A stretch of 64,000 nt of DNA, taken from Methanosarcina sp. DH2. GTDB lineage: Archaea > Halobacteriota > Methanosarcinia > Methanosarcinales > Methanosarcinaceae. This document shows positions 36,846 to 45,942 of the stretch, in pieces. Under the pieces are notes generated by a model. It was not told the origin of the DNA, ran no database searches, and saw only the letters and a program-made list of their open reading frames with translations. Position 1 is the stretch's first letter. Each line of letters opens with the position of its first letter. Both the position numbers and the translations under genes were made by a program. Where the stretch lies: NCBI RefSeq assembly GCF_020804225.1, contig NZ_WJBI01000012.1, positions 88,903-152,902 on the forward strand, written 5' to 3'.

Positions 36846-37823
36846 TTAGACTTTAGTTTTTCTTCTGCAGAGCCTCAGGGTGTGACAGCGCAGGCTTCCT
36901 CCTCCTGCAAGCAGGGCTTCAGGGTGGAAAGGAATAACCTCAACGCCTTCCCCTGCAAGATTTTTCCTGGTTTTCTGATCAAGTGCATTATCATAATGGA
37001 AAATAGTCCCGCTTTCAAGAGGGACAAATGAACAGGCTAGGCGGCTCTGCTCGGAGTCCGAAACAGGGATGATCTCCATGCCTTTCTCCTGCATGAATTC
37101 TTTAAAATCGATTTTTTCTCCAGAGCCTTCCGTGTACAGGCAGGTCTCTTCAAAGGCTGGTAGATAAGCAAGGGCAAGGTCTTCTCTTATCCTGTTGAAA
37201 ACGGTATCGGGATGCATATAACGCCTGGCTTTTGGAATGCGGGCGTAAATAACTTCATCAAATTCGCTCAGGATATTCGAAATAAACTCCCGGATAAAAG
37301 GATATGTGTGCCTTTCCGTATCAGCAACAAAAACAGTATCTTTTGAGAGCAGAAGACAACCTTCGAAAAACCCTTCGCTTCCATTGAATTCGTTGAGTAT
37401 CGGAATTCCCAGGTTTTTCAGGGCTTCCTTTACGACGACTTCTTCATTTTCCCTTGCAGGCGGTCGCATTTTTGAAAGAATTGCGCCTTTTCTGGAAATG
37501 ACCGCGGTATCATGCAGGAAGGTAATGTTTGGCATCCTGCTTATCAGGTCTATACTTTCGTCTACATGGTCTGCAAGCTCATAAACCCTGACCCCGTTCG
37601 ATTCCAGCAATTCCTGATAACTCGTATGCTCTTTTACGTATCCGGAAATCTCAGGGACCTTATCGTAAAGCCAGTGATTATAATTTGACTCATTGACCAG
37701 AAGGAGTTCATCTCCCGGAGTATGCACAAGTACGCTTTTCAGCCTCCCAAGTTCGTCACACCCATAAGCAATACATGATCCGGTTTTTTCTGCCTCATTC
37801 ATATTTTCTATTTGGCAACCCAT
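36846..37823 (-). CDS. Arginine-deiminase-like (guanidino-group hydrolase) protein (325 aa)
   Basis: Pentein-fold enzyme of the arginine deiminase/DDAH superfamily. Visible parts: GRLKSVLVHTPGDELLL (substrate-loop start), NITFLHDTAVI, GFFEGCLLL (usual place of the catalytic Glu), YMHPDTVF (catalytic His) and GGGSLRCHTLRL (nucleophilic Cys near the end). All three catalytic positions are kept. Members hydrolyse guanidino groups or move amidino groups; the substrate here is unknown and need not be arginine. ATG 37823 follows GGGGGG. It is the third gene of a minus-strand set with the EgtD-like and radical SAM genes (69 base gap), so it may act on the same compound. Confidence 0.8.
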   Translation of the reverse strand: MGCQIENMNEAEKTGSCIAYGCDELGRLKSVLVHTPGDELLLVNESNYNHWLYDKVPEISGYVKEHTSYQELLESNGVRVYELADHVDESIDLISRMPNITFLHDTAVISRKGAILSKMRPPARENEEVVVKEALKNLGIPILNEFNGSEGFFEGCLLLSKDTVFVADTERHTYPFIREFISNILSEFDEVIYARIPKARRYMHPDTVFNRIREDLALAYLPAFEETCLYTEGSGEKIDFKEFMQEKGMEIIPVSDSEQSRLACSFVPLESGTIFHYDNALDQKTRKNLAGEGVEVIPFHPEALLAGGGSLRCHTLRLCRRKTKV

Positions 37824-37892
37824 GCCTGAATCCCCCCATTTAAAAATCCTGATTCTAACTTGAAAAATCCCTGGTTTAATCTACTGCTGCTA

Positions 37893-38924
37893 TCAGGTAC
37901 GTTTTTTTGCAAGGATCATTGCATTTTTCCTATCTTCATTCAGGAAACCCTTGAGAATATCAAATCCGCGGATATTCAGGAAAGCGATAACCTGGTCATA
38001 TGTATATTTGTACGTAAAGCCCATGCGTATGACGTCTCCGTTCCTGAAGCTTACGGTTTCGGGTCCTATCCTGATCTCGGTATCCTTCAGGATATTCAGG
38101 CTCTTTCGCGTCCTGTAAAGGGCTCCTATCCTTGAGTCCACATGTGCGAGCAATAATTCAAAATCGAAATCTTCGGGAGCCATTCCGTACTGAAGCAAGG
38201 GATACATATTGAAGAGCGCATTCTCTCTTGAGGCATATGTGCCAAGGACAGACTTCCTTGCAGAATGCCCATCTTCCCCTGAGTCCGGGTTAGGGAGAAG
38301 GCTGGCATCAAAGAAAAAAAGATCTCCCTGTTCAAGGTTTTCGTAGACAAGCTGAAGAATGAACTCAGGCTCATAATTACAAAAGGTATTTCCCAGAATG
38401 CAGAACAGTACAGGAAGCCGCCAGTGCTTTTTAAGGAGCGGCATATCCTCGATAAAGCCAACTATTCCTTTTTTCTCTACAGGCAGGTCTCTTACTTTTT
38501 CAAGGGCGATATCTACAAGCTGGCTGCTTATGTCAACAGGGTAATAACGTATTGGCACTTTTCCGGAAGCAGGTTTCTCAGCCAGGTTTTTCTTTATCAG
38601 CTCCTCGAGAAGAACTCGCTCCTTCTCTCCGCTCCCTACCCCTACGCTTACAAGGCTCATACCTGCAGGAATGAACCTGACGATTGAAGCAATATTTTCC
38701 TCGAGCATGTCTTTGAGCTGCCTGGCTACCGGAAATGTTTCAGACCCATCCAATTTCAGCCAGTTCTTTGCTCCTCCCATGCCTGTGTACAGGAGATAAT
38801 CAGGCAGCTCATGACTTTTCAGGCTTTCGCAAAGCCTTTCTTCCATACTCTTCTCGCCAGAAACTATTATTTTTTCTTCGTTCTCCGAAGCCCGCCTCCA
38901 GCTCGCCTTTTCTGCACTCTCCAA
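37893..38924 (-). CDS. EgtD-like histidine-specific methyltransferase (343 aa)
   Basis: SAM-dependent methyltransferase of the EgtD/DUF2260 family, whose bacterial and fungal members trimethylate the alpha-amine of histidine for ergothioneine. Motifs: VSVGVGSGEKERVLLEELI (SAM loop), IRYYPVDISSQLVDIAL, VLFCILGNTFCNYEPEF and GDLFFFDASLLPN. The start is TTG 38924, or ATG 38846 (MEERLCESLKSHEL), which would remove a polar N-terminus. No EgtB-type sulfoxide synthase is near, so ergothioneine itself is not implied; the acceptor may be another amino acid. It lies between a radical SAM gene and a deiminase-like gene. Confidence 0.8.
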   Translation of the reverse strand: MESAEKASWRRASENEEKIIVSGEKSMEERLCESLKSHELPDYLLYTGMGGAKNWLKLDGSETFPVARQLKDMLEENIASIVRFIPAGMSLVSVGVGSGEKERVLLEELIKKNLAEKPASGKVPIRYYPVDISSQLVDIALEKVRDLPVEKKGIVGFIEDMPLLKKHWRLPVLFCILGNTFCNYEPEFILQLVYENLEQGDLFFFDASLLPNPDSGEDGHSARKSVLGTYASRENALFNMYPLLQYGMAPEDFDFELLLAHVDSRIGALYRTRKSLNILKDTEIRIGPETVSFRNGDVIRMGFTYKYTYDQVIAFLNIRGFDILKGFLNEDRKNAMILAKKRT

Positions 38925-39041
38925 CTTTCCACCTTACCCTGAACTATACACAAAATCATATTTACTGCAGTAAGATTGCCTGAATAATTTTTCCACTCAT
39001 TATTTTTCCTTTTTCATTCCATTTTATTCAATCATCCTTTC

Positions 39042-40112
39042 TTACTTGAAGCACTGCTGGCACTCCATCCTCAGTGCTTCGAGAGGATCAACCCCATTAT
39101 TTATCCCTACGCTGTAGGCATATCCTCGGCAGCCGATGCATTCTTCCATGTGCTCACAGTTCCCACACCTGCCTTCAAGCACTTTGTCGATATTCCTGAC
39201 ATATGTAAAGAGCTCGGAGTTGTAGATCTCCTTCAGGCTCGTTTTGTTTATATTATAGGGGTATTCCCCATTAACCCTGAGTGCTGGATGTTCGTCCAGC
39301 TTTGTAGGCGCACAGGGCCTTACATCCCCTTCTATGTTGATATACAGGCTGTAAAGGTGCTGAAGGCAACCACTTGCAGTAATCGGGGTATAGGGCAGCC
39401 AGTCGTACCCGTAATACTTTCGGTCTATTTCCAGCAGTTTTAATTTGTACTCTTTTATTTCGTCAGCTGTGAGCAGCTTATCCTCCAGTTCGTCATTTGC
39501 CCTGCCTGTCGGAGTGAGAATTTCCATATTAGGAAAGATGTTGTTCTGCCTGCAGAAGTGCCAGATATCCTCAATCTCTTCCAGGTTCATTTTATTGCTC
39601 ACGAAAGAGATTCCCAGGCGGAGGTTTCCGGGCTCTGAAGGTTTTGAAAAGCCCGCTTTTATCAGATTTTCAAGCCCCGTTTTTATATCCTCGAAAGCTC
39701 CTTCTCTCCCTGCCAGGTAGTCCTGGACTTCAGGCTTGAGCGAATCGAGTTTTCCCATCACAGAGGCGTTGTGTTCGTACAGGAATTCTGCAAGCTCCTC
39801 TGTCATCAAAACGGTATTTGAAAAAATCATCGGGACAATCCCTAGGGAATCAATGTAGGTAATCAGTTCTCTAAAGTTCGGGTACAGAGTCGGCTCCCCT
39901 CCCCCTATGACAACTACAGACCTGATCCCGAGATCTTTTGCCTCAGATACTGTGCGCTTAAGGACATCGAAGTCAGCTATTTTTATTGAATCCTCTCCAC
40001 TCTGCGCATAACAGTAGCGACATCGGAGGTTACATGATGTGTTTGTTTCAAGTCGTATAGCTAAAAGCCTGTTTGAGTCTCTGGCCTCATGGGCTTCCTG
40101 TGCTCCATACAT
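39042..40112 (-). CDS. Radical SAM protein with SPASM-type C-terminus (356 aa)
   Basis: The N-terminal radical SAM barrel has CNLRCRYCYAQSG (Cys27, 31, 34 bind the 4Fe-4S cluster) and VVVIGGGEPTLYPNFREL. The C-terminus (about 255-356) has the extra Cys of a SPASM domain: CLQHLYSLYINIEGDVRPCA, then CGNCEHMEECIGCRGYAY and MECQQC, enough for one or two auxiliary clusters. Such enzymes often modify peptides or amino acids. ATG 40112 follows GAGAGG; GTG 40127 is an alternative. First gene of a likely operon with the EgtD-like methyltransferase (117 base gap) and the deiminase-like enzyme. No precursor peptide gene was seen nearby. Confidence 0.85.
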   Translation of the reverse strand: MYGAQEAHEARDSNRLLAIRLETNTSCNLRCRYCYAQSGEDSIKIADFDVLKRTVSEAKDLGIRSVVVIGGGEPTLYPNFRELITYIDSLGIVPMIFSNTVLMTEELAEFLYEHNASVMGKLDSLKPEVQDYLAGREGAFEDIKTGLENLIKAGFSKPSEPGNLRLGISFVSNKMNLEEIEDIWHFCRQNNIFPNMEILTPTGRANDELEDKLLTADEIKEYKLKLLEIDRKYYGYDWLPYTPITASGCLQHLYSLYINIEGDVRPCAPTKLDEHPALRVNGEYPYNINKTSLKEIYNSELFTYVRNIDKVLEGRCGNCEHMEECIGCRGYAYSVGINNGVDPLEALRMECQQCFK

Positions 40113-40720
40113 GTATCCTCTCAGCACCGGAGGCGGTGAAAACAGAGTTTTTATATCTGGATTAATACCCTCACTCCCTTATATTTGGAAATATTCACAA
40201 ATTTTTAACTGATTTATTATCTTAAATAACAAATTTTGCCCTTAAAATACTAGAAAATATATATTTATCAATTTGTAAGAAACTAAGTGCTTTTTTGGAT
40301 CGAATATGCATTTTGATTTGAATATGCGTTTTGAGTCGAATATGCGTTTTCTGAATCAAGTACGAATTTCTTGAAAATGTAGCCTGCCTTTTCCGGTGCC
40401 TGACTGAATATAGCACCGGAAAAAATACAATCGAATTTTAGGTCTGCAAGGTTCTTGCTGGGTCAGGTTCAGGTGCAGAATAACTTTTTTGTGGTAAAGG
40501 GAGATTTTATGACTCTTTTTCTCCAAACTATGGTCCTTATCTTTCAAACGCTGATCAGAACTGATGAAGACTGATGTATTGCAAGTTAATTCGGTTTCGT
40601 TTTTTAATTCCTTTATGGCAATGTAACGAATTCAGGATAATTTTGTCTGGTTAAATTTAGTAAGGTTTAATTATCTCCCTCACATATCTGTTTTCAATCT
40701 TTAAGGGAGAAGGCCTGAAA
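40113..40720. other. Divergent promoter region
   Basis: 608 bases between divergent genes. It holds three 18 bp units (40301-40354). No gene supported. Confidence 0.45.
40301..40354. repeat. Three imperfect 18 bp tandem repeats
   Basis: The unit CGAATATGCGTTTTGAGT repeats three times with single-base changes (GAATATG at 40302, 40320, 40338). Confidence 0.75.
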
Positions 40721-41551
40721 ATGAACAGAAAGATAATCATTTTTGGAGGACTTGTCTTATTTGTTCTCCTCTTGCTTATGCTGGGTCTCAGGTACGTGGG
40801 AAATCAAAACGATGAAATGTATAATGACAGCCTTATGAGTCATTATGAATACGATATAATTATAGAAAGCAACAGCACCCTGCAAAATGTAATCCTGTAT
40901 TTGCCTGTTCCGGTTTTTGAAAATGAATCCGGGGTCGGACTGGAAATGGTAAATGGAGATTATTATAATAAGCCTTCGAACTGGAATCTCAGCCTTGAGG
41001 ATACCGAGTATGGGTTAATGCTCAAAATAGAAGCTGCCGAAATTCAGCCGGTTTATCATTCCCTTCCTGTGGCTGTGCCCGAGCCTGAGCCTGGATCCGG
41101 AGATCTCGAAAATGAAGTTCCGGAAGAGGCGCTGGTAGAAGAATCCCACGAATACTCGGAAGAAACCCCGGTCCTGGTCCCAATTGATTTCGGGACTCGC
41201 GTAGGAGCTGACCACCTGATCAATACCAGATCACCTGTTGGCAACGAATCCGTGCTTTTGCCCAAATATAATCTTCGAGATTCCGAAGAAGGCCCGATAG
41301 TTCCTCTACCTGAGCATATCAATCCCGAATATTTTGATTATGAAAGCCTGGTCTATGCGCATTATGATGCGTCTCCTGAAGCCGAGGTCCAGATTTTTAT
41401 TCAGCTGGAGGGCCTGAACGAGTGGTGGATCTACGGCTGGAAATATAACGAATATCGTGATGGGATCTCTATCCAACTTACAGGTCCGCAGGAAGGCTGG
41501 GTCCAGGCGGAAGGAAAACTTGTCACAGGAGATGGAATTTATAGAGAGTAA
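40721..41551 (+). CDS. Membrane-anchored extracytoplasmic protein (276 aa)
   Basis: One N-terminal hydrophobic helix (IIIFGGLVLFVLLLLMLGLR) acts as an uncleaved anchor. The rest is outside the cell: a beta-rich part (YDIIIESNSTLQNVILYLPV), an acidic Glu/Pro linker near 125-155 (PEPEPGSGDLENEVPEEAL), and a second beta part with WWIYGWKYNEYRDGISI near the end. It has no catalytic motif I recognise. GGGAGAAGG precedes ATG 40721. It stands apart from the divergent radical SAM operon. Confidence 0.7.
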   Translation: MNRKIIIFGGLVLFVLLLLMLGLRYVGNQNDEMYNDSLMSHYEYDIIIESNSTLQNVILYLPVPVFENESGVGLEMVNGDYYNKPSNWNLSLEDTEYGLMLKIEAAEIQPVYHSLPVAVPEPEPGSGDLENEVPEEALVEESHEYSEETPVLVPIDFGTRVGADHLINTRSPVGNESVLLPKYNLRDSEEGPIVPLPEHINPEYFDYESLVYAHYDASPEAEVQIFIQLEGLNEWWIYGWKYNEYRDGISIQLTGPQEGWVQAEGKLVTGDGIYRE

Positions 41552-41674
41552 TTACAAAGGATAATCCGCTCCTCTTCTATTTTTTGAAAATAAATTTCAT
41601 GTCGCAAAGGCTGTTTTTGTCAAGTTTCTTTTTTTGTCAAGTTTCTTATAGCTTTTAATCTTATCTTATTCCGG

Positions 41675-42625
41675 ATGTTTGAGGAAATTCAGGTCAAAAA
41701 AGCTCTCAATAAAATAAAGGAAACAAGCAGGCTCACACTGCCATATCGCTGGGACCTGAACATTTATAGAGGATGCGGGCACGGCTGCAATTATTGTTAT
41801 GCAATTTATTCTCATAGTTATCTGGACAAAGAAGACAAAAAATGCTCCTCCTCTGAAGGGGAAAAAGGCTCTGATTTTTTTCAGAGGATCTATGTAAAGA
41901 CAAATATTGCAGAAGCCCTTGAAAAACAGCTTGGAGCCCGGTCATGGAAAAGAGAGGTAATCAACATAGGCGGGGTATGTGATAGTTACCAGCCTGCCGA
42001 GGCAAAGTATGGCTTGATGCGTAAAGTCCTGGCGCTGATGATCGAATATAAAAACCCGGTTACTATATCCACGAAATCCGATCTTATCCTCAGAGACTAC
42101 AACCTGCTTGAAGAACTTGCTGAACTCACGCACGTAAATATTGCGGTCACGGTTACGACCATGGATGAAAAACTAAGTTCTTTGCTGGAGCCCCTGGCTT
42201 CTTCTCCCAAAAAACGTTTATCCATCCTTCGGGCTTTCAAAAATACAGCAGCTACCACCGGGCTTCATATGATGCCTGTTCTTCCTTTCCTTACGGACAG
42301 CCCTGAGAACCTTGAGCAGGTCCTTTCTCGCGCAGCCGAATGTAAGGTAAATTATGCCCTTCCAGGCCTCCTTTACCTCAGGGGCGAAACCAGAAAGCAC
42401 TTTTTCAAATTCCTTGCATGCAATTTTCCCGAACTTTTGGATCCTTATCGCAAATTGTACGCAAAGGGTGGGGTTGACAGAGCTTATAAAGCTGAACTTT
42501 ACGTGACGCTCGGGAATCTTATGGAGAAGTATCATCTCTCAGCCGATTACATGAAACCTATGGAAACAAAGCTGTCCTGTTCAAAACAGCTCAGGCTGAC
42601 GGATTTTACAGAAGACGATTTCTGA
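41675..42625 (+). CDS. Radical SAM protein of the spore-photoproduct-lyase-like group (316 aa)
   Basis: COG1533-type protein with the cluster motif [20 protein letters not shown] near residues 29-48, followed by [34 protein letters not shown] and [20 protein letters not shown]. True spore photoproduct lyases repair thymine dimers, but this wider group lacks a settled activity, so DNA repair is only possible. No ribosome binding site is seen before ATG 41675, and a leaderless transcript is likely. No operon partner on the same strand. Confidence 0.8.
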   Translation: MFEEIQVKKALNKIKETSRLTLPYRWDLNIYRGCGHGCNYCYAIYSHSYLDKEDKKCSSSEGEKGSDFFQRIYVKTNIAEALEKQLGARSWKREVINIGGVCDSYQPAEAKYGLMRKVLALMIEYKNPVTISTKSDLILRDYNLLEELAELTHVNIAVTVTTMDEKLSSLLEPLASSPKKRLSILRAFKNTAATTGLHMMPVLPFLTDSPENLEQVLSRAAECKVNYALPGLLYLRGETRKHFFKFLACNFPELLDPYRKLYAKGGVDRAYKAELYVTLGNLMEKYHLSADYMKPMETKLSCSKQLRLTDFTEDDF

Positions 42626-42804
42626 ATTGTTTTCATGAATAACCTGAAAAAAGGAAAACAAAATCTGAACTTTCATATTCCATATTTTACTCGATTAATT
42701 CAGAATATGCGAACAGAGGATAAGTCTTAAAACTCTAATTTTTGGCTTCCGGTTTAATGTAAATTCGAAAAACCGTATCTATGGATGTTTCTTTTCTATA
42801 ATTT

Positions 42805-43137
42805 TTATTTTTCATCGCCTGCACAGCTGCAGGAAATGTTTCCTTTCAGGATTTCTTTCCAGTCTCCAATTACGTCATGAGTCCAGCAGTCATCGGCACC
42901 TGCGGCTTCTCTCATGACCAGGGCAAAGATATATGATAGTTCCTTGACTGTAGCTCCTGCTTCGAGGGCACCCTTAAAATGCTTCAGGACGCAGGGCTTT
43001 GACCTGCCTTTGATGGAGAGGGCAAAACAGATAAACTGATAGGTCTTTTCATCGATCATCCGTTTTTCGGCATAGAGCTGGTCAATCTCGTCCAGCTTCT
43101 GGGTGAATTCAGGGAAAAATTCTTCCAGCATTTTCAT
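42805..43137 (-). CDS. Carboxymuconolactone-decarboxylase/AhpD-like protein (110 aa)
   Basis: Small all-helical CMD-family protein: FFPEFTQKLDEIDQLYAEKR, KTYQFICFALSIKGRSKPCV, then LKHFKGALEAGATVKELSYI. The usual redox CxxC of AhpD is reduced to one Cys (KPCVLKH), with the following His kept, so thiol peroxidase activity needs another Cys. A Cys pair at the tail (SCSCAGDEK) and another in ADDCW could help. ATG 43137 follows AAAGGAG. Confidence 0.8.
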   Translation of the reverse strand: MKMLEEFFPEFTQKLDEIDQLYAEKRMIDEKTYQFICFALSIKGRSKPCVLKHFKGALEAGATVKELSYIFALVMREAAGADDCWTHDVIGDWKEILKGNISCSCAGDEK

Positions 43138-43257
43138 TTCGATGGCTCCTTTTTCACCTGCAAATTTACAGGTTCACGGTGTTAAGTAAATACGCATATT
43201 ATGATATTTTTTATATTTAAGCATTAGTTCAAAATCTTTTGAAACCATTTTCTCTGA

Positions 43258-44448
43258 TCATTTCTCTCTAATTATTTCTCTTTGATCACTCGTTTTAATC
43301 ACTTTTTTATATTCATTCTCTGATGAGCTTTCTTGCTCTGAGCTATTATTTTGGTATTTTCCATTAATGACACTCGTATAGACCCGACAGGTCTGTTCAT
43401 AAATCCTGTTCCAATCGTAATCTGGAATCCCTTCAGCAGCCTTTTGAGAAAACTCAGTTCTCAGGGCTGGATTTTCTATCAGGGCCTGAAGACAGGAGGA
43501 GAAATCTACGAGGTTGTCTGCAAGATAGCCGTTTACGCCGTGCTCGATGATATCCGAGACCCCGCTGTGGTTCATTGCTACAACAGGGACCCTTTTTGAG
43601 ATCGCTTCAAGAATTGAAATCCCGAATCCTTCGTCACTGGACGGGTGAGCAAAGATATCTGCCTGTTCCAGATAATCCAGTACTGCCCTGCGGGGAATTT
43701 CCCCTGTAAAATAGAAATTTCCGGATAATCCGGATTTTTTTACTTTCTTTTCCAGCTTTTTTGTAAGGGGACCATTCCCGATCATAATAAATATAAGGTT
43801 TTCATTTCTTTCTAGCAGGGAAGGAGCAAGCCTTACAAGGTGCTGGACTCCTTTCTTTTTTGTCATGCGGGCTACACTGGCAATTACAAGTTTTCCTTCC
43901 CTGTCAACTGGCAGGAGAGTTTTGAAGTCATTTTCTTCACAATCGATGCCGTTCAATATTCTGTAAACGGGCTTTTTTGTCATTAATTTCGAATCCTTTT
44001 CAACTGCTGAACTGACAGCGATTACGGCATCTGCGTTTTTGACAAGCAATTTGCCAGCCAGATACAGAAAAGGACTGAGCGGCGTATGACCTACAAGGGA
44101 GTGATTGGTAACAACAGAAGGAATCCCGAGCTTTCTGGATGCAATAAGTGCAGCCATGCTGAGCGGAGAGTCCAGCCCATGAGAGTGAATAAGATCATAA
44201 TTTCCTGATTTCAAGAGGGCATAGAGCTCTTTATAAGCTCCTGGCGCCAGAAAACGTTGCTGTCCGGGCAAGGGGCTGCTTTTGACCCTTATTATTGTTA
44301 TTCTGTCCCTTATGTTATACTGAGGAACACCCGGATAACTCCTTGTAATAATGTGCACTTTATGACTTTCCTTAATCAGGGTTTTTGCAAGAGAATGCAT
44401 GCAATATTCAATCCCCCCGACCTTTGGAAAATACCAGTCACTGATCAA
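43258..44448 (-). CDS. Family 4 glycosyltransferase (396 aa)
   Basis: GT-B glycosyltransferase. The N-terminal domain has YFPKVGGIEYCMHSLAKTL and GNYDLIHSHGLDSPL. The C-terminal nucleotide-sugar domain has VIASVARMTKKKGVQHLVRL, and the E-x7-E region HPSSDEGFGISILEAISKRV. It transfers a sugar from a nucleotide donor to a lipid or glycan at the inner membrane face. ATG 44448 overlaps the stop of the upstream flippase-like gene by four bases (ATGA type), so the two are translationally coupled and likely act on the same glycolipid. The last ~30 residues are Ser/Glu/Lys-rich and probably disordered. Confidence 0.9.
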   Translation of the reverse strand: MISDWYFPKVGGIEYCMHSLAKTLIKESHKVHIITRSYPGVPQYNIRDRITIIRVKSSPLPGQQRFLAPGAYKELYALLKSGNYDLIHSHGLDSPLSMAALIASRKLGIPSVVTNHSLVGHTPLSPFLYLAGKLLVKNADAVIAVSSAVEKDSKLMTKKPVYRILNGIDCEENDFKTLLPVDREGKLVIASVARMTKKKGVQHLVRLAPSLLERNENLIFIMIGNGPLTKKLEKKVKKSGLSGNFYFTGEIPRRAVLDYLEQADIFAHPSSDEGFGISILEAISKRVPVVAMNHSGVSDIIEHGVNGYLADNLVDFSSCLQALIENPALRTEFSQKAAEGIPDYDWNRIYEQTCRVYTSVINGKYQNNSSEQESSSENEYKKVIKTSDQREIIREK

Positions 44449-45410
44449 TGCGATTTTGTGTCTTTCCAGATCTTAAACCCCCCATAATAAAACAAATATA
44501 GAAAACCTATCAGACTGCTGAGCCCGTAGGAAACAAACCGCTCGAGAAACACGAAACTGCCTGCTGAAGCAAGGGGTAATCCGAAATACAGGAGCAGGGA
44601 GACCAGGCCTCCTTCTACTATCCCCAGCCCTCCAGGAGTGATTGGCAGGCAGCCGAGTATGAGGTAAAGAACTGATAATGTTATTATCAAGTCCAGAGAC
44701 AGGGGGAGGGAAAGAGCGGAAGCTACAAGTTTGAGACGTATCACATCAAGACCCCAGACTCCGCAGGACAGGAGAAGCACAGGGGCAAAAGATCTGTTTA
44801 GCTGCTTACAGTCCTGATACAACTTTTTCACGAAGAAAGAAGATTTACGGAGGAGAAACCACGCTCCTATTCCTGTACCGATCAGGGTTAAAGTTACTAA
44901 AAGAGAAGAGTTCAACGACAGAATATCTCTCTGGAGCAGAAACAACTTCTCAAAGGAGGGGGATATATATAAAACATAAAGAAAGAGCAGGGCAACAGGA
45001 ATTGCTTCAACCAGCCTTTCGAAAAGGATAGTTATGAGAGCATGAGTGTAGCTGATTCCAAAACTTCTGTTAGCCCAGATTATCCGGAGAGACTCTCCTC
45101 CTGTCCTGCTTGCAGGAGTGATATTATTTACAAACGCTGCTCCGAACATAATAGGAAGCAGGTTTACGGCTTTAAGATTATAGCCAACAGAAGAGAGTAC
45201 CTGCTGCCAGCGGACTGCAAAGACATACACACTCAGCAGGTATGCCGAGGAAGCCAGAATGACATAAATAATCCTGGTTTCGCTGAGTATTCTTCGGCTT
45301 CCTTCCAGTACAGGTACGATCTCTATCCAGTGCGTACGGACCAGAAATATTGCTATAAGCAGCAAGAGGACCGCAGCGGCTTTCTTTAAGGTTCCCAGGT
45401 TCAACAGCAC
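44445..45410 (-). CDS. LPG-synthase-TM / UPF0104 flippase-like membrane protein (321 aa)
   Basis: Eight or more hydrophobic helices with the family marks NITPASRTGGESLRI and LGCLPITPGGLGIVEGGLVS. Relatives include AglD-type proteins and the membrane domain of lysyl-phosphatidylglycerol synthase, linked to lipid or lipid-sugar translocation. The start is GTG 45410 behind GAAGGT. It lies upstream of and overlaps a glycosyltransferase gene, pointing to a joint role in glycolipid or S-layer glycan assembly. Confidence 0.85.
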   Translation of the reverse strand: MLLNLGTLKKAAAVLLLLIAIFLVRTHWIEIVPVLEGSRRILSETRIIYVILASSAYLLSVYVFAVRWQQVLSSVGYNLKAVNLLPIMFGAAFVNNITPASRTGGESLRIIWANRSFGISYTHALITILFERLVEAIPVALLFLYVLYISPSFEKLFLLQRDILSLNSSLLVTLTLIGTGIGAWFLLRKSSFFVKKLYQDCKQLNRSFAPVLLLSCGVWGLDVIRLKLVASALSLPLSLDLIITLSVLYLILGCLPITPGGLGIVEGGLVSLLLYFGLPLASAGSFVFLERFVSYGLSSLIGFLYLFYYGGFKIWKDTKSH

Positions 45411-45942
45411 ACCTTCACAACCGGGTTCAGAGCAGGATTTTCCGTAAATGTGCTTTTTTCTATAATTGAGCTACTTCGAGTCAGGGTTTTTTCATCAATT
45501 AATAATGTTTGCATTATAGGCTGACAGTTCTCCAGCAGTTCTCCAGATCGAAAAAGCATACCCCGGGTTTTAATGCCTTAATTACTCTCTATACCCAGGC
45601 TCCATGTTCGCTAAAATATGATTTCGCATTTTTTACCCAATCCCCATTCTAAATTTAGGCTCTTTTTATATAATATCTGTCATCATTGTGTTTTCTTATA
45701 TTCCAAGTCCACAGGTATGCTTTTCTCAGGCACTTTTCTGATCAGGCATTCCTAGACCTTAAGACAGCTTTCTTGATGCAGGTGCTTTCCTTTCTCCTCG
45801 AGTTCTTGTTTGCTCTCATGTGCCTTGCGTCTATACAAAGCGTTATCTGCTGTCTACACAAAGCGTTATCTGCTATCCTGACAAAAGAGTAATAAGGGAT
45901 TTAGTGTGGATTTTCCTTATTTATATTGGGGGACAAAAATAT
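45411..45942. other. Divergent promoter region with a short direct repeat
   Basis: 532 bases. A 23 bp period repeat at 45835-45874 is followed by the ribosome binding site of the next gene. No gene supported. Confidence 0.45.
45835..45874. repeat. Tandem 23 bp repeat
   Basis: ACAAAGCGTTATCTGCT occurs at 45835-45851 and 45858-45874. Confidence 0.8.
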
